Notes under the pieces: model-generated | What the model saw: only the letters and a program-made list of their open reading frames with translations | Told to the model about the DNA's origin: nothing | Databases searched by the model: none | DNA from: Micropterus salmoides | Lineage: Eukaryota; Chordata; Actinopteri; Centrarchiformes; Centrarchidae | Direction of reading: 5' to 3' | DNA length: 64,000 nucleotides | Assembly (NCBI RefSeq): GCF_014851395.1 | Contig: NW_024040817.1 | Coordinates: 24,193,269-24,257,268, forward strand | Program-made: the position numbers and the translations under genes | Shown: piece after piece, positions 34,716 to 47,868 of the stretch | Position numbering within the stretch: position 1 is the stretch's first letter | Layout of the letters: the number at the start of each line of letters is the position of its first letter

Positions 34716-37610
34716 AAGTGAACACACCAAGTGAAGGAGCTTTCTGTATTTGGAGGAGGCCCAACTCATTAGGGTGATTGTCTGAGAAGCGCCTCTGACC
34801 ACAGATCATGAAGTGCATAATTGGCCCTGCGTTTGCAGTGAAGAGGTAGAATGTATGTGTGTGTATATATGTGTCTGCCTGTTTGTGTGTCTGTCTGTCA
34901 GAGTGAGTATTTTGCTGGAAAGCAGGACTGAGATGTAAGTGAAAACCATTTTTGGCCATGATGCAAAATGATGCTCCCAATTAGTAATCGGATTTTGGAT
35001 CATAATTTTCAGGCCATTGCAAAATTAGAAATGGGCTTGGTAGGTGATCTTTAGAGTGCATTTCAAGTCTGAGAATTTTCATACCAAAGTTGTCAACATT
35101 TAAACTCGTGCAGAATATATTATTAGTAGTATTTTTAAGTTCAATAAGTTTCTTATTGAATACCAAATTCCATTTGAAGGAGGATGGTATTTTAATGTCA
35201 TACTGTAAAATGCTGTGTTAGCTTCAGTGGACAAAATGACTGATTATCCTGTGCATTATAGGACAAAAAGAAAATTTGCTAAAAAAAGTTATTCAATGAA
35301 TAATGGAGTTTCCTCATTGTCGGAGATAGATATATATAATGCATTAGCACTAGGCAGGGGGTCAATGAATCATAAATAAGACTAGGGGATCTGTATGTTT
35401 GCCACTGTCTCTTTCCCTCTCTTTCGCCTCTCATTCAAAAATATCTAAACAAATCCATTTCTATCTTCCACTTTTAAAAGGAGGACTGGGTAGTGATGGA
35501 CGAAGGAGTACAGGAAAGTACAGGGAAAATATCAAGACAGAAAGAGAGATGGAGAGGTGGAGTTAATAAAACTGGATTAACACTGCCGTAATGCTGTTTT
35601 ACACCCGAATGGGCATCTCTGCACCTTGATACATTTATGTTCTAATTATCTGCATCATTGAGGTTGATTGATTGGCCTAATATGATACGCACAGCACCAA
35701 TTTAGCAAAGAAACCAATCTGTGACAGCTTTTGTTGGCACTCACATCCTCCTTCATAATGTTAGAACCTCTGTTTATGTCGTCTGTTCAAAGTCAATGCG
35801 ACTCGAGCTAACTTGTGCTGTTTACGAGTGCTGATGACTGAACATCATCAATCACATAAATATCTTGGAAGCACTTGTTCTTCTTTCAGGATGAACAATG
35901 ATAAGATCTGTAGCAGTAATTAATGGCAAAGAGACTATTTATTAGGCAAGAAAGGACTTGTGGTGTTCAGTCGTGTGTGAATCTCCCATTCGCTGCCTTC
36001 ATTGTGGGGTTGACAAACAACAGGTGACAGGAATCAAATGGCAGATGTTTGTAATTAAATGGGAGCATGCCATAAATGGTGTTTCCATCCTGGCAATTTT
36101 CTTTGTAAAATTCAGGCTGATGTATCAATTAACTATCAAGGGCAATACCACAAATATTGCTAAATTAAAGTCAAGACAGATTTATTGAAAACAATTTCTC
36201 TATAATACTGTGTGAATGTGCTATTACACATATTGGTGACTGTTCGAGGAAAACCAAGCCCCAAGAGAGAGGATTGAGACCATACATGGTCAGACATGAA
36301 TTTAGCTCATATTTATTCTAAACCTAAGGAAAACTAATGGGTAAATTCAATGCACCCATCTAAATAGATATAGTGCCTGACTATAGATTGCAGGGTAATA
36401 TACACTTTGTATTTCCACCGCATCCCCTTGCCCTCTACAAACTCTCTCAAGAAGCTCATCACATTGCAGCACATTACAGGAAGGTTGCATCCAGCATACT
36501 GCGAGCCTTAACAGGAGATCATTAGCATTAGATGTACCATATCCCCTGGTTGATGCCAAAGTGACCTTGGCCAGAAGAAATTATTGGAAGTATGTTTAAA
36601 TCCAGGCAAACAAACACAAAACACAGCATGTACACACATGTTCACTTGCTTGTGCACACATATACATACACAGACACCTGCATTCATACTGCACTTTAGT
36701 GGGGAGGCAACTCTATTTGACCGAGCATCAGTCACCTGTGGAGAATGAACCACTTTGCAGGCGATCAATGCCATCATAAAACACAATGAGCATGTGTACT
36801 GGAACACCCAACCTTTACTGTGATCACATCATAGACAAAGCATTAAGGACAACGGTACGAAGGGCAAATGGGTCACAGATCACCTCTAGTGACCAATGAA
36901 ATATGTTACAACAACGGAAGTCTATGTAGTCTCTCCACTGGACACAGTTGCATTGGAGACTTCAATCCCCTGCTCAGCCAAGACTAACGATGAACATGAA
37001 AATATATTTACAGTGATTTTGTAGGCAGTAAAATTGCTATGTGAAAATAAAGCAAAGCGCTTGTACAGCAGTTCTTCAGTCGCTGTGATAGAGGGACGTT
37101 GAATGGAGTGGACATGTGGTCATGCATGGAGAAGGGCCAATCTTGAGAGACCTCGCCACTGGAGAGTAAATCATTAAACCGACGGAGACATACTTAGACA
37201 TGTTCATGGAAAAGGTTAAAGAAAGGGAATGGGAGTCTGAGACGAGGAAGAGCTTAAAAAAGTGAGCACACCAGGGGAGTTTAAAGTGTTTAGTGAGCAT
37301 AAACATTCAAACTCAATATTGTAGAGAGAACTTATTTTTTAAGAACAGCCATGCATCCTTATGTCATGTGCTGTACAGTCATTGTTGTGGGATGGCCCCA
37401 AACCCACCTTTTCAAACATCAATGTATCTTCCAAAAGGATTCAAATTCATGGAAAAGTAGAGTGAGCAAAATTGGCAACAAGTGAATTACAGAACCGTGT
37501 CTTGGGCTGAGTGGGCTTAGAGTGGGCTTCACAGGTTTACCACAAAATATTTCAAACAAATACAATTGCTCACCAAAAAGCTCCAGATAGATATGTAATT
37601 ATTGTTCACT
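34714..37610. other. Repeat-poor block, no gene recognised
   Basis: No transposon signatures were seen over nearly 3 kb. The interval 35640-36180 (TGATTGATTGGCCTAATATG, GCAGTAATTAATGGCAAAGA) has balanced composition and homeodomain-type TAATTA words. It is a candidate conserved non-coding stretch. Short frames carry no motif. Confidence 0.4.
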
Positions 37611-37622
37611 TACAAATTATTT
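37611..37622. repeat. SINE target site duplication, left
   Basis: TACAAATTATTT here matches TACAAACTATTT at 37972-37983 in 11 of 12 positions, on either side of the SINE. Confidence 0.75.
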
Positions 37623-37971
37623 CCATCCATCCGTCGTCAACCGCTTATCCTGCATACAGGGTTGCTGGAGCCAATCCCAGTTGACATCGGGCAAAAGGCG
37701 GGGTACACCCTGGACAGGTCGCCAGTCTATCGCAGGGCCACACATAGACAAACAACCAGTCACACTCACACCTAAGGACAGTTTAGGGTCACCAATCAAC
37801 CTAGTCCGCATGTCTTTGGACGGTGGGAGGAAGCTGGAGAACTCGGAGAGAACCCAACACGGGGAGAACATGCAAACTCTACGCAGAAAGGCCCGGAACG
37901 ACCAAGGTTCGAACACACAACCTTCTTGCTGTGAGGCAACAGCGCTAACCACTGCATCACCGCACCGCCCC
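37623..37971 (-). mobile_element. tRNA-derived SINE with (GGAT) tail, minus strand
   Basis: On the minus strand the head reads GGGGCGGTGCGGTGATGCAG then TGGTTAGCGCTG, followed by GTGTTCGAACCTT (A and B boxes of a tRNA-like promoter). The body contains GTTTGCATGTTCTCCCCGTG and GACATGCGGACTAGGTTGAT. The tail is GACGGATGGATGG. This is one of the commonest fish repeats. Near-identical 12-base duplications (37611-37622 and 37972-37983) show it was inserted by target-primed reverse transcription. The 140-codon and 111-codon frames crossing it are repeat artefacts. Confidence 0.85.
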
Positions 37972-37983
37972 TACAAACTATTT
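37972..37983. repeat. SINE target site duplication, right
   Basis: Right-hand partner of 37611-37622, with one mismatch. Confidence 0.75.
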
Positions 37984-38584
37984 CTTCTGGATTTAATTAT
38001 ACACTTAAAAGACCAACTGATGTTTTTACCAGTGGATGGCATTCAGTTTTATGCAGTTTTGGTAATAAGACCAAGCTTTCACAAAGAAAGAAAACCTTTG
38101 TGAGCAACACTGCAATGTTGTTGCTGTTTTCTGTACATGTGTCCAAAAATCCCCAAAGATGAATAGAGTCCCTTGTTGCATCTGTGTTAATCTCCTATTC
38201 CCCTCTAATTTCACATAGAGCATAGCACAATCAGATGTATCAGATCATCTGTCGCTGTGTAATTGCGGATGGAGTCTTCAGAGCAATTTGACGTTGGAAG
38301 CACAAAAGCACGTCTGGTGGTAAAAACATTAGACTCCAGTCAGATGACACATGCACATCTTCAGGTTCACACCAATTTACTTATGTGTTTTGTGACTGCT
38401 GTGTGAGTTCACAAGCTGAAGTGATTATCCATAAAATTGAGTGCATTAAGAAAATTTGACAAATACTTTGGCAAGGGAGGAAATAAAAACAACACATATT
38501 TTTATACAACACAGACATGCCGGTGGTGAACAATATACAGTTTAACATGAAAAAAGGTTACATGAGAACAAGACAAAAAGTCTC
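37984..38584. other. No gene recognised
   Basis: Unique-looking AT-rich DNA between the SINE and the next repeat fragment. Confidence 0.4.
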
Positions 38585-38695
38585 CACCCATGCTAGTGCC
38601 ACTCTGAGGCTGTTGTACTTAAGCACAGTGGTGCTTTGAGCTACATGCTAACATCAGCACGCTAACATGCTAGCATGTTGATATTTAGCAGGTCA
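38585..38695 (-). repeat. Dispersed fish repeat family A, fragment copy 3
   Basis: GTACTTAAGCACAGTGGTGC, TTTGAGCTACATGCTAACAT and GCTAACATGCTAGCATG are the reverse complement of the distal part of family A (compare 11980-12110). The fragment stops where the Harbinger-like copy 2 begins. Confidence 0.65.
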
Positions 38696-38702
38696 TTCAT
38701 AT

Positions 38703-39703
38703 CATGAATATGCAATTTGGGGCGTTTATTGTGCAATGTATTGGGAGCGTACCATGCTAATACATTTATTTACCACACACAATGTGATCTGCCAAGCCTA
38801 AACGCAATTTCACGTGAGTGCAGCAGCCTCAGTATTTAATTCGTTTGAAAGGAAGGTGCAAACCATCAACTGTTGCGCAGAGATGGCTGCTGTTATCGTT
38901 GTGAGAAGGAGACATAGCCATAATGAAAGAAAATGTAGAGAAATTAAAAATTTTAGATAATATTATTCTATACTCAATATATAGCCTAGAAAATTATTAT
39001 TATTATTTTATTTATTCGATGAACTTGACTTCTTTTCTCCGTGAGATGGAAGAATTTAGAAAGTTGCGTGCGCTGTGGAGAGCCCCAGCTGCAGTGGTGC
39101 ATGGATCATGCGTAAAATTTATCCAGCCAGAGGGAACGATCTCTATCTGTTCACAGCGCGCCGGTCGTAATGGCGACAACCTATTGTAGGTCTTGGAGAG
39201 GGAAAGGGGCGTTGGGGTGTACAGGGCCAGGGCATCGCGGAGCGGCCGGGCACGGTGCGGACGGTCGGTGATTGTTCCCTCTGGCTGTATGAAACACGAT
39301 CTGCTGGCATTTCCTCGCGTCTTGTTCATTCCAGCATACTGTATTTGTTTCTGCTGGGGTTTCCCAAAGCAGTTTTTCAGGTGTGCTGTCCCAAGTACTT
39401 AGTGCAATCTCAGGCAGCATAGGCAGGTACATACGATTTCCACATCGTGACGCGCTGAATGAAACAAATCAAGGTTTTTACGCAGTGGCTGCTTTCCCTC
39501 CCAATTCTCCATGGCGGAAACCATTAAAACACGCAAAACCCTCATTTAAATACTACCACCTCCATTGTGTTTGCTCCTGTTGTCATCTACACAATAATTC
39601 TTAGTAAATCACCCATAAAAGGTACTAAAATTGCATGTACAATACTTTAGAATACACACACAATTTAGTACTCTTTATTCGGGATGTTAGTAAATCGGCC
39701 CTA
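38703..39703 (+). mobile_element. Harbinger-like DNA transposon relic, copy 2
   Basis: It is closely related to 16597-17710 from ATGAATATGCAATTTGGGG onward. Its left end is missing, because it starts inside the element next to a family A fragment. The right end GTTAGTAAATCGGCCCTA corresponds to the TIR of copy 1. It retains about 190 bases near the right end (39520-39690) that copy 1 has lost, and lacks the LINE-tail insert of copy 1. The shared 25-codon frame is at 38883-38960. Superfamily assignment is tentative. Confidence 0.55.
38883..38960 (+). pseudogene. Start of a possible transposase-associated frame (25 codons), second copy
   Basis: It reads MAAVIVVRRRHSHNERKCRE plus five residues to a TAA. 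Length, start and stop match the frame in the related element at 16956-17033. It is highly basic, which would suit a DNA- or RNA-binding N-terminus. No continuation of the protein is present, so it is a remnant, or a chance frame held by recent common ancestry. Confidence 0.35.
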
Positions 39704-42700
39704 GGTCTTGTAAGTGGCTGCTTGAGTTGGTAAGAGTAGTGCATCCGGGTAGACTTTTTTTTAAGTTTCTTTCAGCAGTTTTCAGCTAGTGAGTCAGTGG
39801 GGATCTGTTGGGTTAGGAAGGTTGCTGACATCCAGTCCTTCACCCAGCTCTGACCCCTGGCCTGAACCATAATTTAGCAATCAACCATGAAACACACAAA
39901 CACACTTATAGTAGCAAAGCATCTATTATTATATAATTGAACTTTTTGTAGCATTCTGAATTTTATCTATTGCACTTACTGAGCATTGCCACTTTTAAGA
40001 AACACGAGGCAATAACAATTCCAATGAGAACAAATAGTCTACCATTGAAGAGGAGAGCATGCAAAATCATCAGTGATCCAAGAGCAGTGATCAATCTAAA
40101 TCTAACTGAAATGACTAGATGGAGTCATTTGACGATAATTGCTAAATATATTATTACTACACAATTGAATAAGCAGTCATTACTTCTGTGACAAAATGAA
40201 CCGCAAATGTATATCATAGGATTCATCAACTAGGCACTCATGACAGAGGTGCCATTCACAGAGTGTATGCATCCTAAAATAACTCATAAAGATGCATAAG
40301 GAATACAAGTGTGAGAAAGACCATCTGGGACAGAAATGGTCTGCTGAGATGTTTTTCCCTTTATTTTTGGTGCTTAAAGAAAGCCAAAGGAAACGTTCAC
40401 TCTAGTTTCTGTATAGCAAAGTCAGACACGTTGGAGTATTTGTGATGGAGTCAGTAGGTCCAGTGTTTGCTTGGCGTGACTGGATGACAGCCAAGGAATA
40501 AGCCAGTTTTTTACAAACCAGGTTCAACTTAGGTGAATACACCACATGTTTCTGCACAGTATTTCCAAATAAAGATATGTTAATGCAGCCATAAACTGAA
40601 AAGGGATTTCATTAATATCAGGAAGAAATGAAACGCCTGTCAAGGCCTACTCAATCCCCACTATTAATCCTCACTGAACTTTGATGAAGCATTTTGGGGC
40701 ATGACCTTTGTGATCATTGAAGGAATAGGAGATTTTCCTTATATATAATAATATATCTCCCTAAACACAGTTCAAACTGTGCGACATCAGTACAAGAAAG
40801 ACAGAGGATAATCTGCAGACAAACAGTATCATAAGCCTTATAAAACAGTTGGTTTTGTAGGAGATTATCATTATTTTGTGTATGTATCAGTGTTTGTATT
40901 CTTTATGCATTGCATGCTTTGAAAGCAGGATGTACTCTCACTCAGGATTTGATGGCAAACAGAAACACAGCATGACAGAGAAAGAGGGAAAAAAGTGCAA
41001 AGAAGCGCAGAACCCATAATAGCACAGCAGAAACACAAACCGCACATCTACATAAGTTGCTAAGACCTGTGTGAATGGAAAATTTAAAATCTCCTTAGAC
41101 TTTAGAATATGAATCACATTATCCAGTATCTCGCAAAACCCCTGATGTAAAAAGGTGTCTTTTATTACTATAAAAGATACCCTATAGAAAATGCCAAAGC
41201 CTCAAGATCAAGAATGAAGCGATTAAACACTTTGTTGTGTAGATAAACTGCATTTGAGTGAAGAATTCTAAAACTGTGGGAGAGAGCAGATGCCAAAATG
41301 AAAAAGGACAAACAATTCAACTTCCTTTTCATATGTTTACAATAATTACATGGAAGCACGTGATGGATTGCTTGATTGCAGACAGTCTGTATTTTCATTT
41401 GCAGAGTTGTGACATTTACAACAGCAGTCCCCTGGGGTGTCCATTTTGAAATTTATTCTCTTTTAGCAGAAATCATTAAACTGTGATTTCACCCTGACGG
41501 AAAGCTTTAGTGAATAAACCTCAAACCAGGGTAAACATATTTTGTGACCCTCTGCTTTGCTAAAACGTCTTTCGTTTTTGAATGGTATGGCTGAATAAGG
41601 AACAGTGTGAACGACATTGGTAGTAGTCAGAGGCATCAACCTTTCTGGAACACAATTCCTATTGCTATTTTGTGTTCAGTTGCATCTACACAAAGCCTTT
41701 TGCAGATTTGCAGTACAGCAATGTATGGAAATCTGAACACACAACAACTATTGTTATTTATTATTATTGGACAATGTCTAAATTTGTAGCCCTCATGCAG
41801 GGTGTTTACGGTCACAAGCATGCATACAGGAGCAGGGGAGACACATCCATATGTTGACACTATAACAATTATTTTCACAAAGCCAAATAAGTGAGAGCCT
41901 GGTATCTGTATTCTGTGCATCCATAGAAGTTTTGCAGAGCTCCCTATTCAGCCGATGGCATCTGGGTACCTGAGCAACTGTCATACTCAGAGGGTGAAAG
42001 GTTATGTCACAGAAAGGTTATGGAGACCACTACATGCTGACAGAGAAAGCATTTATAGGGCAGTATAGAGAGCAGCGTGGGATTCCCTGCACAATGTGAC
42101 CTTCCATCTGCTTCGCTAGGGCAAACCTAGTGAAAACCTGGCCATCCTGGTCCCAAGGAGCTAGTTAGGTCTATTTTAAATAATAAAGCCCCAAACCATA
42201 AATCACTAATTTGCTTCAAAGAAGCTTATAATTAGTATACGATACAACACCTTATATCCTTAGTTTTTCCTCATCTGAGTTGAGGGTTTTCTAATGGTTT
42301 TCCCTTTTATGTCCTGCACACAGACTTCTGTCTCCAACAGAAAAAGCTTGGGGGGGGGATTGACCAGAAGGCAGACCAAGGTCAGAATGTAAAATTTGAT
42401 TTGTAGTATTTCACAGCCATGTTTGTTTTAGTAATTACACATATAGGTATGTATTTAGCTTTTTGTGCTGTGGCTGCTCAGTATCTGTCAATTAATTCTT
42501 GACTGATTATTCAACAGATTAGCACACATTCACATGAAGAGGTGAATCATCGTCAAGAAGACGATCTGACAATCTTATTTATTTGATTAGAAAATAGCAA
42601 TCAATCATATAAATAATGGGTTAAAGGGGGGGAGGGGGATCCTCACAGATGTATATGCTTTTCCAATGGGATTCCCTCATTATTTATCTCTCTAATCAGA

Positions 42701-45700
42701 AACCACAAGCAGAAAGTAATTTGAAGCAAATGACAAATCACTCACCTTCGTCCTGATTGGAAGGTTGAGCGGCTACTGTCTGCCCGCAGATGATAAGATA
42801 TTGATCAAAGTCACATCTCTGTCACTCAGACTACTGGACCTGCAATGAAGGTTCGAATAGATAACAGGAAGGGATTATGACAGACGATAACATTTTATTA
42901 AGAATTATTCTTTGCCTGTGTGGCTACTTTGATGAAATTCACAACGAGAGGCATGAAATAGCAGAAAATGTGTTATACAGAAAGAGGGGCATAATAAGAG
43001 ATTTTATGTGTTGGAACCTATAGGCAAGCTTTGGTGCTGTACATCCATGAGAACAACAGGGACCTGAACACTGGGACTGTTTCCTCTCTTTGTCAGTGCC
43101 CTCCCTCCACTCATCTTGTTAAAGGCAGCCCCATGTAAGCACCCCGCCAGCCTGTTAGGGGAGGGATAATGAAGTAATCCATAGTCATTACTCAACCATC
43201 ACCCTTGGTGTGCACAGGCCGCCATGGACCACTTAGCTGGAGGTGTGTCTGTGTATATGTGTGGAGGAAGGCAGCCAGCGAAGGCATTAGTAACATGGAG
43301 GGTTAGAGGAGGTCTGTGTGGGACACAGGGGATGGCGTCCATGGGGTGTGCTGAGAAAACGGTGAGGGATACGGAGCCTTGTAGGGTGTAATCGAGGCTG
43401 TTTTGGTATACTTTAATTACAGCTGAAGGATAATTTGAGCTATTATTGATCCCACTCCTATGGCTGGCGAGGATTTCTCTCTGCTGTTATGACCTACTGG
43501 CCCAGTGGGGGAGGCATAGGGGAGGAAGATGGGAGAAGAAGGGAGGAAAGTTCAGGAGGACAATAGGAAGAGGTGGTGGCAGACAGGTGAGGAGGTTTTA
43601 TGTCGCCATAAAGTTCAATATTATCACCCTGACCACCCGCTCGGGGACTAACCCTGTAAATAACCAAGGCGGCACATGCTACATTCCTAAGGATGCTGAT
43701 TTAAGACTATTTGTTTTGCCGGCCTATTTATTTAGCATGATGGCAAAATTTACAAGAGCCAAGCAAGGCGAGGCATGCAGGCCTGATACAACATCAAACA
43801 CAACAGCATGACTCACAGCCAGACCCAAAGCCAATTCCAGGTATTAGAGTGCTTTAAGTTTTATGATTCCCTATCACCAAACCTAATATAATTACCCTGC
43901 AAGGGCACTCTGTCTTTCAGCTACGGGGGACGAAATGGGATGCTTGAAGAAAGGGGGTGGATGCAGCGGTGGGCTGATGAGTGGCTACTTGGTGAGTGAG
44001 ACAGAGCCTATGAAGGGAAACGATACATATCATTTGCAGAGGTTTTTTATGCATACCCAAGCCCCTCATCAACACACATGCCCCAAGCCATGCACACACA
44101 CCCCAAGCCTCTCAAAAAATGTTAAGTAGCCCACAATCGTATGGGCAGTGACCTTAGCCGTGTTGTTATTAATTGCCTTATTATTTTAATTAAGGAGTAA
44201 CACTCTGTGTGAAGTGGAATCGACAGAGCAGCCTAAGAATCTGCGTAATTAATAGAGTCCATTCTGAAGGTCAGTCCTTAGGATATCTATAAGGGGGTGT
44301 GTGTGCATGTGTGTGTGGGGCTCCTCTGCTCGTCCATTTTATCATCTTGCATGTTGTTGTATGAGACTAGTAAGATTAGCTCCTGTCACACCGACCCATA
44401 AGTCATTACTTCCCTGACGCCTCAATCTCTACTCGCTCTGCCGAAATGCGAAATGTGCCACGGTGGTCACAAGTGATATACACAGCCATTATGAACAAAA
44501 TAACCATCGTTAGGATGTCCAGTGCTGCATTATCTCTGTCCCCTGTCTCTCATGCTTGCACTGAAAGCTCTAGCTCCATAGCCACAAGGTCAAACTGCGA
44601 GTTCAGAGTTTACCTTTTATTCTGTATTCATCCTCTAGAGGTCAAGCAGCTGTTTCAGCAATTACTCCATTGCCCCTTTTGGCATGCCTTTCCTCTGGCT
44701 GGAAATTGTAGTGTCCCTCATCTCTCCAACATCTTGTGTTCTTTGTGGGTTTTGAACCCGTTACTGCCACTTTTGTCTAACTTGCAGCATGAGGCTAACG
44801 TGTGTGGGATACATAAAACATTCATGCTGAGGTAGAGCCACTGAGATAGACAGGCGCGAGAGAAACAGGGGAGCAATGTCTGGGAGAGTGACAGAGTGAG
44901 ACGGAAGGAGAAGGTTAACATAGCTTCTAAAGCACAGTCACAAATGAGAAAAATCAGGGAGAAAATGTGTACCACACATGAAGGGTGGTGAGTCAGAATA
45001 CACAGAAGAAGTGAGTGTTATGGCAGGAGTGTAAACAGGTAATGGCTGGTCGGCATTCTTCTTCTAAAAAGGTTAATTATGCCTTATCTGTGCATGAGAA
45101 GCTGTGTCAGAGAAAGAGACATTAATAAGGCATGGCAAGGCAGAGGAACGAGCAGGGCGGTAGTCTGGGGATTGGAGGGACAGCCAGACAGTGCCATCCA
45201 CTCTGGCTGTACCAGCCAGGACTAGATAAAAAGACTAATCAGTCATCAGATGGAAGAAGGGAAGTTGATGAGAGAAGTTGGATGAATAGAGCTTAAAATA
45301 TAAGGTCTCTATTGGTTATACAATTGCTGCTCTTGCTTAGTTTCATGAAAATACCATTTCTAATTTAGTGTGTATCTGCATTATGATCTCAAAGAGAATT
45401 TTCTGTAACAAAGAGAATTTTGTCTTTGAAACGTCTAACTCAATTCCCTGCACCTACACTGAAAAGACAGTCATCTGATAATGCTCCATCCCTTTGGGGT
45501 AAAATATTGCTAGGAAGCGGAATCCAAGAAAAGAATGCTGAAAATAATCTCTTAGAAAATCAAAGCAACATAAAGGGAACAAAAAGGAGTCTGTGCTCCT
45601 ACACTGCATCAACACAAGATTGAACTCGTGCATTTTGTACATATCTATGCCACAACTGTGTGCATGTAGACCCGCAATGTATTCGCACATGTATGAATTC

Positions 45701-47863
45701 AGACAAAACGAGCGAGCACGGCAAGACCTGGTTCTGTCAGAGTCACTGAGTCAAGTCTAATATCAAAGAAAATAAAGATCTGAGTCATCTGTTCAATAGT
45801 GAGGCTTTGTTTTAACTTCAGACAGAGAGTGGAAGTGATGGGTGTGAGACAACAGCAGCGAGACTGCGCTCTGCAGAGACACTAATCCTCGTGATGGCAT
45901 TATCATCCACACATCAGCCCACAATACAGTAGGCAGGCACTAGTGTGGGACGTGCTGCTAACTGCGACAGCTGGGGTCTTTATGCTTGGGAGGGAGGAAC
46001 AGCTCATTACTGGAGATGTTTTCAGTGTTTTCATGGGTAAACAGAAAAAAATGCTATCAAAAGCCAGCACTGACAGCCACCGCATTTCCTCCCACTTAAT
46101 CTGGATATGCGTGAATGAGAAAAAAGGATAATATCATCAGCATACTGTGATATATTTTATTTAGATAAAAGGAGGTGAAAATATCAGCTGCCCCTTTCTC
46201 AATCAGTTATTTGTATATCAATGGGCAGCTGTCAATGGGGGCACTTCGAAGTGGCAGTTGGCAGATAAGGATTATAATTAGCCCCTCAATCTGAGCAGGT
46301 GAATGGAGCTGCAGGTAAATTAAAGGCTGATAATGCCTTGTGCCTCTCTATCCTGCTCTTTTGCCAACCACTTCAAAGACTGAGATGAGAAATCAGTGGG
46401 TGTAAAAAAAAAAGTAAATTGACTCCAGCAAAACTTGTGGCGGATGGTTGCAGTGTGACTGTGGCGTGGTGATTGTGTTTTATCGTCCAAGTGCCTCAGT
46501 CTTAATGCGTCGCCATGTCATCAGCTGGCAACTCACCCTTGTACCCCTCGCAGATGCTCCAGGCAAATTTATTGCTCATCAATCCATCAGATGGATTTTT
46601 ATTTGCCTTTTTATTTGGCGAGGGGGAAGGTATTATTGGTTTGTTGTTTATTTTCCCCCCTCCTATGTGGGAGAGAGAGAGAAAGACTGCATCACATTCA
46701 AACAGACACTGGGATAACAGACTGAGGACTGCTGGGGGAATCTTTACTCAGTATATTTTTGCAGAAATATATAGTCGCTTCACTTCAACCACCAGAAAAT
46801 ATACTATTTTTTTATTTGTTACTTGTTACTTGTTTGACAACTACTGCAAAAAGTAGTTTGTGTCTGAAAAAAATAGTTTCAAGTAATTGTTTTCTTGATC
46901 AGACACTAATAACATGCTTCTTTTATGAAAAAGAATTTCTGAGGTGAACCCAATTTTGAGGAAAAACCCTGGGCAGGACATTCAGAACTTAACAAATAAA
47001 ACAACTGATTCTGCTGCCATCACATCAGAGTGGAGGAAATGTGTGCAAGGAGCAAAGTCACAGAAGCCCTTTTACAAGGAGCACCCCTCAAAGGCTCGAT
47101 TAGGGTCATCCTGATTGGTTGAAAAGATAGATGCAAATTTCATTTTGCAGACAAGAGTGCCTGAAGGCCAGAAATAACCATTAAAGAGTGGTGCCTGTGC
47201 AGAATAGAGCACTGCTAGATTACACTTTGCTGATATATTCTCTTCCATTTCTCTCAGACTTGGGATGTTTAAGGTGAATTTACTACTGGCATCAAAAGCA
47301 GACGAAAGAGTAGAACTTACAGTAAGCTGCTCTGGTCTTAAATTAGTTTGTCTAAATACTAAAAGTATCATGATTCTGGTATCTTGGCATGCGTATGTCT
47401 ATGCATACATGTTTGTGTGTGCGCTTTGCAAGCACATTTGTGTGTGTTTCTTACTTGGCAACCAAGTTTAGGTCAGATGAGTCTTTACACCACGCACTTT
47501 GTTCTTGGCTGAATGACAGAGACCCCATTTACTGGATGCAAATTAGGAGCATTGTCAGCGCTCCTAATTCAACACAGCTCCTCTTTCTTTAAGAAGTGTG
47601 GCTTTTCACAAACACTGTTAATAGATGGGTAGTTCTCCATAGATGAAGTGATCCTATTGTGGATAAGAATGAGTAATGTCGCCAAGAGCAAGTTCTACTC
47701 AGTTGGTGCACATGAACTTTAACTCACACACTGTACACACTTTGAAAACGATAGTTGCCAGCAAATGTGAATGGCCTCATACAGATTCATACAAATCAAT
47801 TCGCTTTCTGGTAAAGATGAGGTGTTCAACAAAGAAAAAAATCTGCAAGTGAAGCAAAACAGA
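39704..47863. other. 8-kb repeat-poor block; candidate regulatory DNA
   Basis: This is the longest stretch of the window in which I recognise no transposable element. Several intervals have balanced composition and dense homeodomain/E-box words: 42660-42840, 43440-43720, 44120-44290, 46155-46350 and 47490-47580. No coding exon was supported. Small frames, including one of 129 codons at 44446-44835, show no domain. A repeat-poor block of this kind often marks conserved cis-regulatory DNA near developmental genes, but this is inference. Confidence 0.4.
46155..46350. promoter_or_regulatory. Candidate conserved regulatory element (E-box/homeodomain-rich)
   Basis: CAGCTGCCC (46185-46193) and GGGCAGCTG (46223-46231) form an inverted pair of E-boxes. 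AGATAAGGATTATAATTAG (GATA-like and homeodomain-like words) and GAGCAGGTGAATGGAGCTGC follow within about 100 bases. No repeat or frame explains the stretch. Its regulatory role is inference from motif density only. Confidence 0.3.
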
Positions 47864-47868
47864 CAAGC
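47864..47868. repeat. Candidate target site duplication, left (CAAGC)
   Basis: CAAGC lies directly before the TGTCACAG start of the second solo LTR and recurs at 48368-48372. Confidence 0.6.

Noticed and set aside
37617..38103. 140-codon (+) and 111-codon (-) open frames
   Set aside because: Both are translations of a tRNA-derived SINE and its flank.
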